Positions 50,943-51,184 of a stretch of DNA of 51,184 nt are shown one piece after another (position 1 is the stretch's first letter; every line of letters starts with the position of its first letter). Location: the NCBI GenBank assembly GCA_027858315.1, contig JAQICV010000103.1:1-51184 (forward strand). The letters run 5' to 3'. A model generated the notes under the pieces. It ran no database searches. It saw only the letters and a program-made list of their open reading frames with translations, and had not been told where the DNA came from. The position numbers and the translations under genes are program-made. Source of the stretch: Candidatus Woesearchaeota archaeon. GTDB taxonomy: Archaea; Nanobdellota; Nanobdellia; Woesearchaeales; UBA583.

Positions 50943-51184
50943 GTATTTTTTTGTAATTAATAGTTTATAAATTTTTATTTTATTTGGGTTTGAATAAAAA
51001 GTCCGTGAAAAGTTGATTTTTCAACTTTGAATAACTATTCTTTTTAAGAAAAAATATTTTTATAATATTAAACTTGAGTTTTCAAAGAAATTAAATATAA
51101 ATTTTAATTTTTTTATAAAAAAATCCTAAATTAAATATAGTAAAATTTATGATTAACTCAATTTTCTATAATTTATCTAGTAAA
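50943..51184. other. Intergenic region with one hairpin
   Basis: No ORF of note. It holds an AAAGTTGA/TCAACTTT hairpin (51009-51016 with 51021-51028) after TCCGTG; the rest is A/T runs. Possibly the leader or promoter region of the Yip1 gene (minus strand) or of a gene beyond the window. Confidence 0.35.

Overview
The window is strongly AT-rich archaeal DNA. The archaeal markers are an aRF1-type release factor, SBDS/SDO1, a HerA-type ATPase, a PIN-PilT-KH ATPase of the archaeal COG1855 type, an archaeal/eukaryal-type TrpRS, archaeosortase, class III-type pilin and prepilin peptidase. TATA boxes are centred about 25-29 bases before ATG at many first genes, which indicates leaderless transcripts, while internal operon genes sometimes carry Shine-Dalgarno sequences. 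Dense packing, many small unknown membrane proteins, and a bacterial-style NrdR with a split B12-dependent ribonucleotide reductase would suit a DPANN archaeon (Woesearchaeota/Pacearchaeota-like). That placement is inference.

Layout. 0-7.1 kb: housekeeping (trpS, CYTH protein, prepilin peptidase, SBDS, HerA). 7.2-12.1 kb: an orphan gene, a gene remnant, and an ABC-2 exporter operon (one ATPase, a cysteine hydrolase, three permeases, one of them frameshifted in a G7 tract). 12.2-16.8 kb: PIN-PilT-KH ATPase, MazEF-like toxin-antitoxin pair with a double palindromic operator, APH-like kinase, and aRF1 with an NIKD variant of the NIKS motif. 16.9-20.4 kb: a surface module of beta-helix protein with a sorting-like C-terminus, pilin-like protein, archaeosortase and DUF285 repeat protein. 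20.4-25.2 kb: a dNTP-synthesis operon, with NrdR-box-like operators, nrdR, the class II RNR catalytic chain, a 37-codon ORF and a separate TSCPD/zinc-ribbon chain. The last 14 codons of that chain are repeated about 0.6 kb downstream, and the intervening DNA holds a small membrane protein between two foldable RNA segments.

25.2-30.1 kb: CDF metal transporter, lipoprotein, malic enzyme, Ca/Na exchanger and unknowns. 30.16-30.44 kb: three roughly 75-base hairpin units running into tRNA-Lys(CTT). 30.6-37.8 kb: a block of eight unfamiliar genes in back-to-back operons, rich in membrane, coiled-coil, secreted and lipoprotein products and including a SleB-like wall hydrolase. This is the best candidate for an undescribed system. 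37.9-51.2 kb: DJ-1-like protein, diadenylate cyclase, RtcB, PEBP, PspC, a GH13 enzyme, VTT/DedA protein, two PRC-barrel proteins, a Yip1 protein and several unknowns.

How the parts may work together: the prepilin peptidase (3.8 kb) could process the pilin-like protein (18.9 kb). The archaeosortase could process the beta-helix protein two genes upstream. NrdR would shut down its own operon, and so the RNR, when dATP is high. The 30.6-37.8 kb block could build one envelope structure whose insertion or release uses the wall hydrolase. No integrase, transposase, rRNA or CRISPR array was seen.
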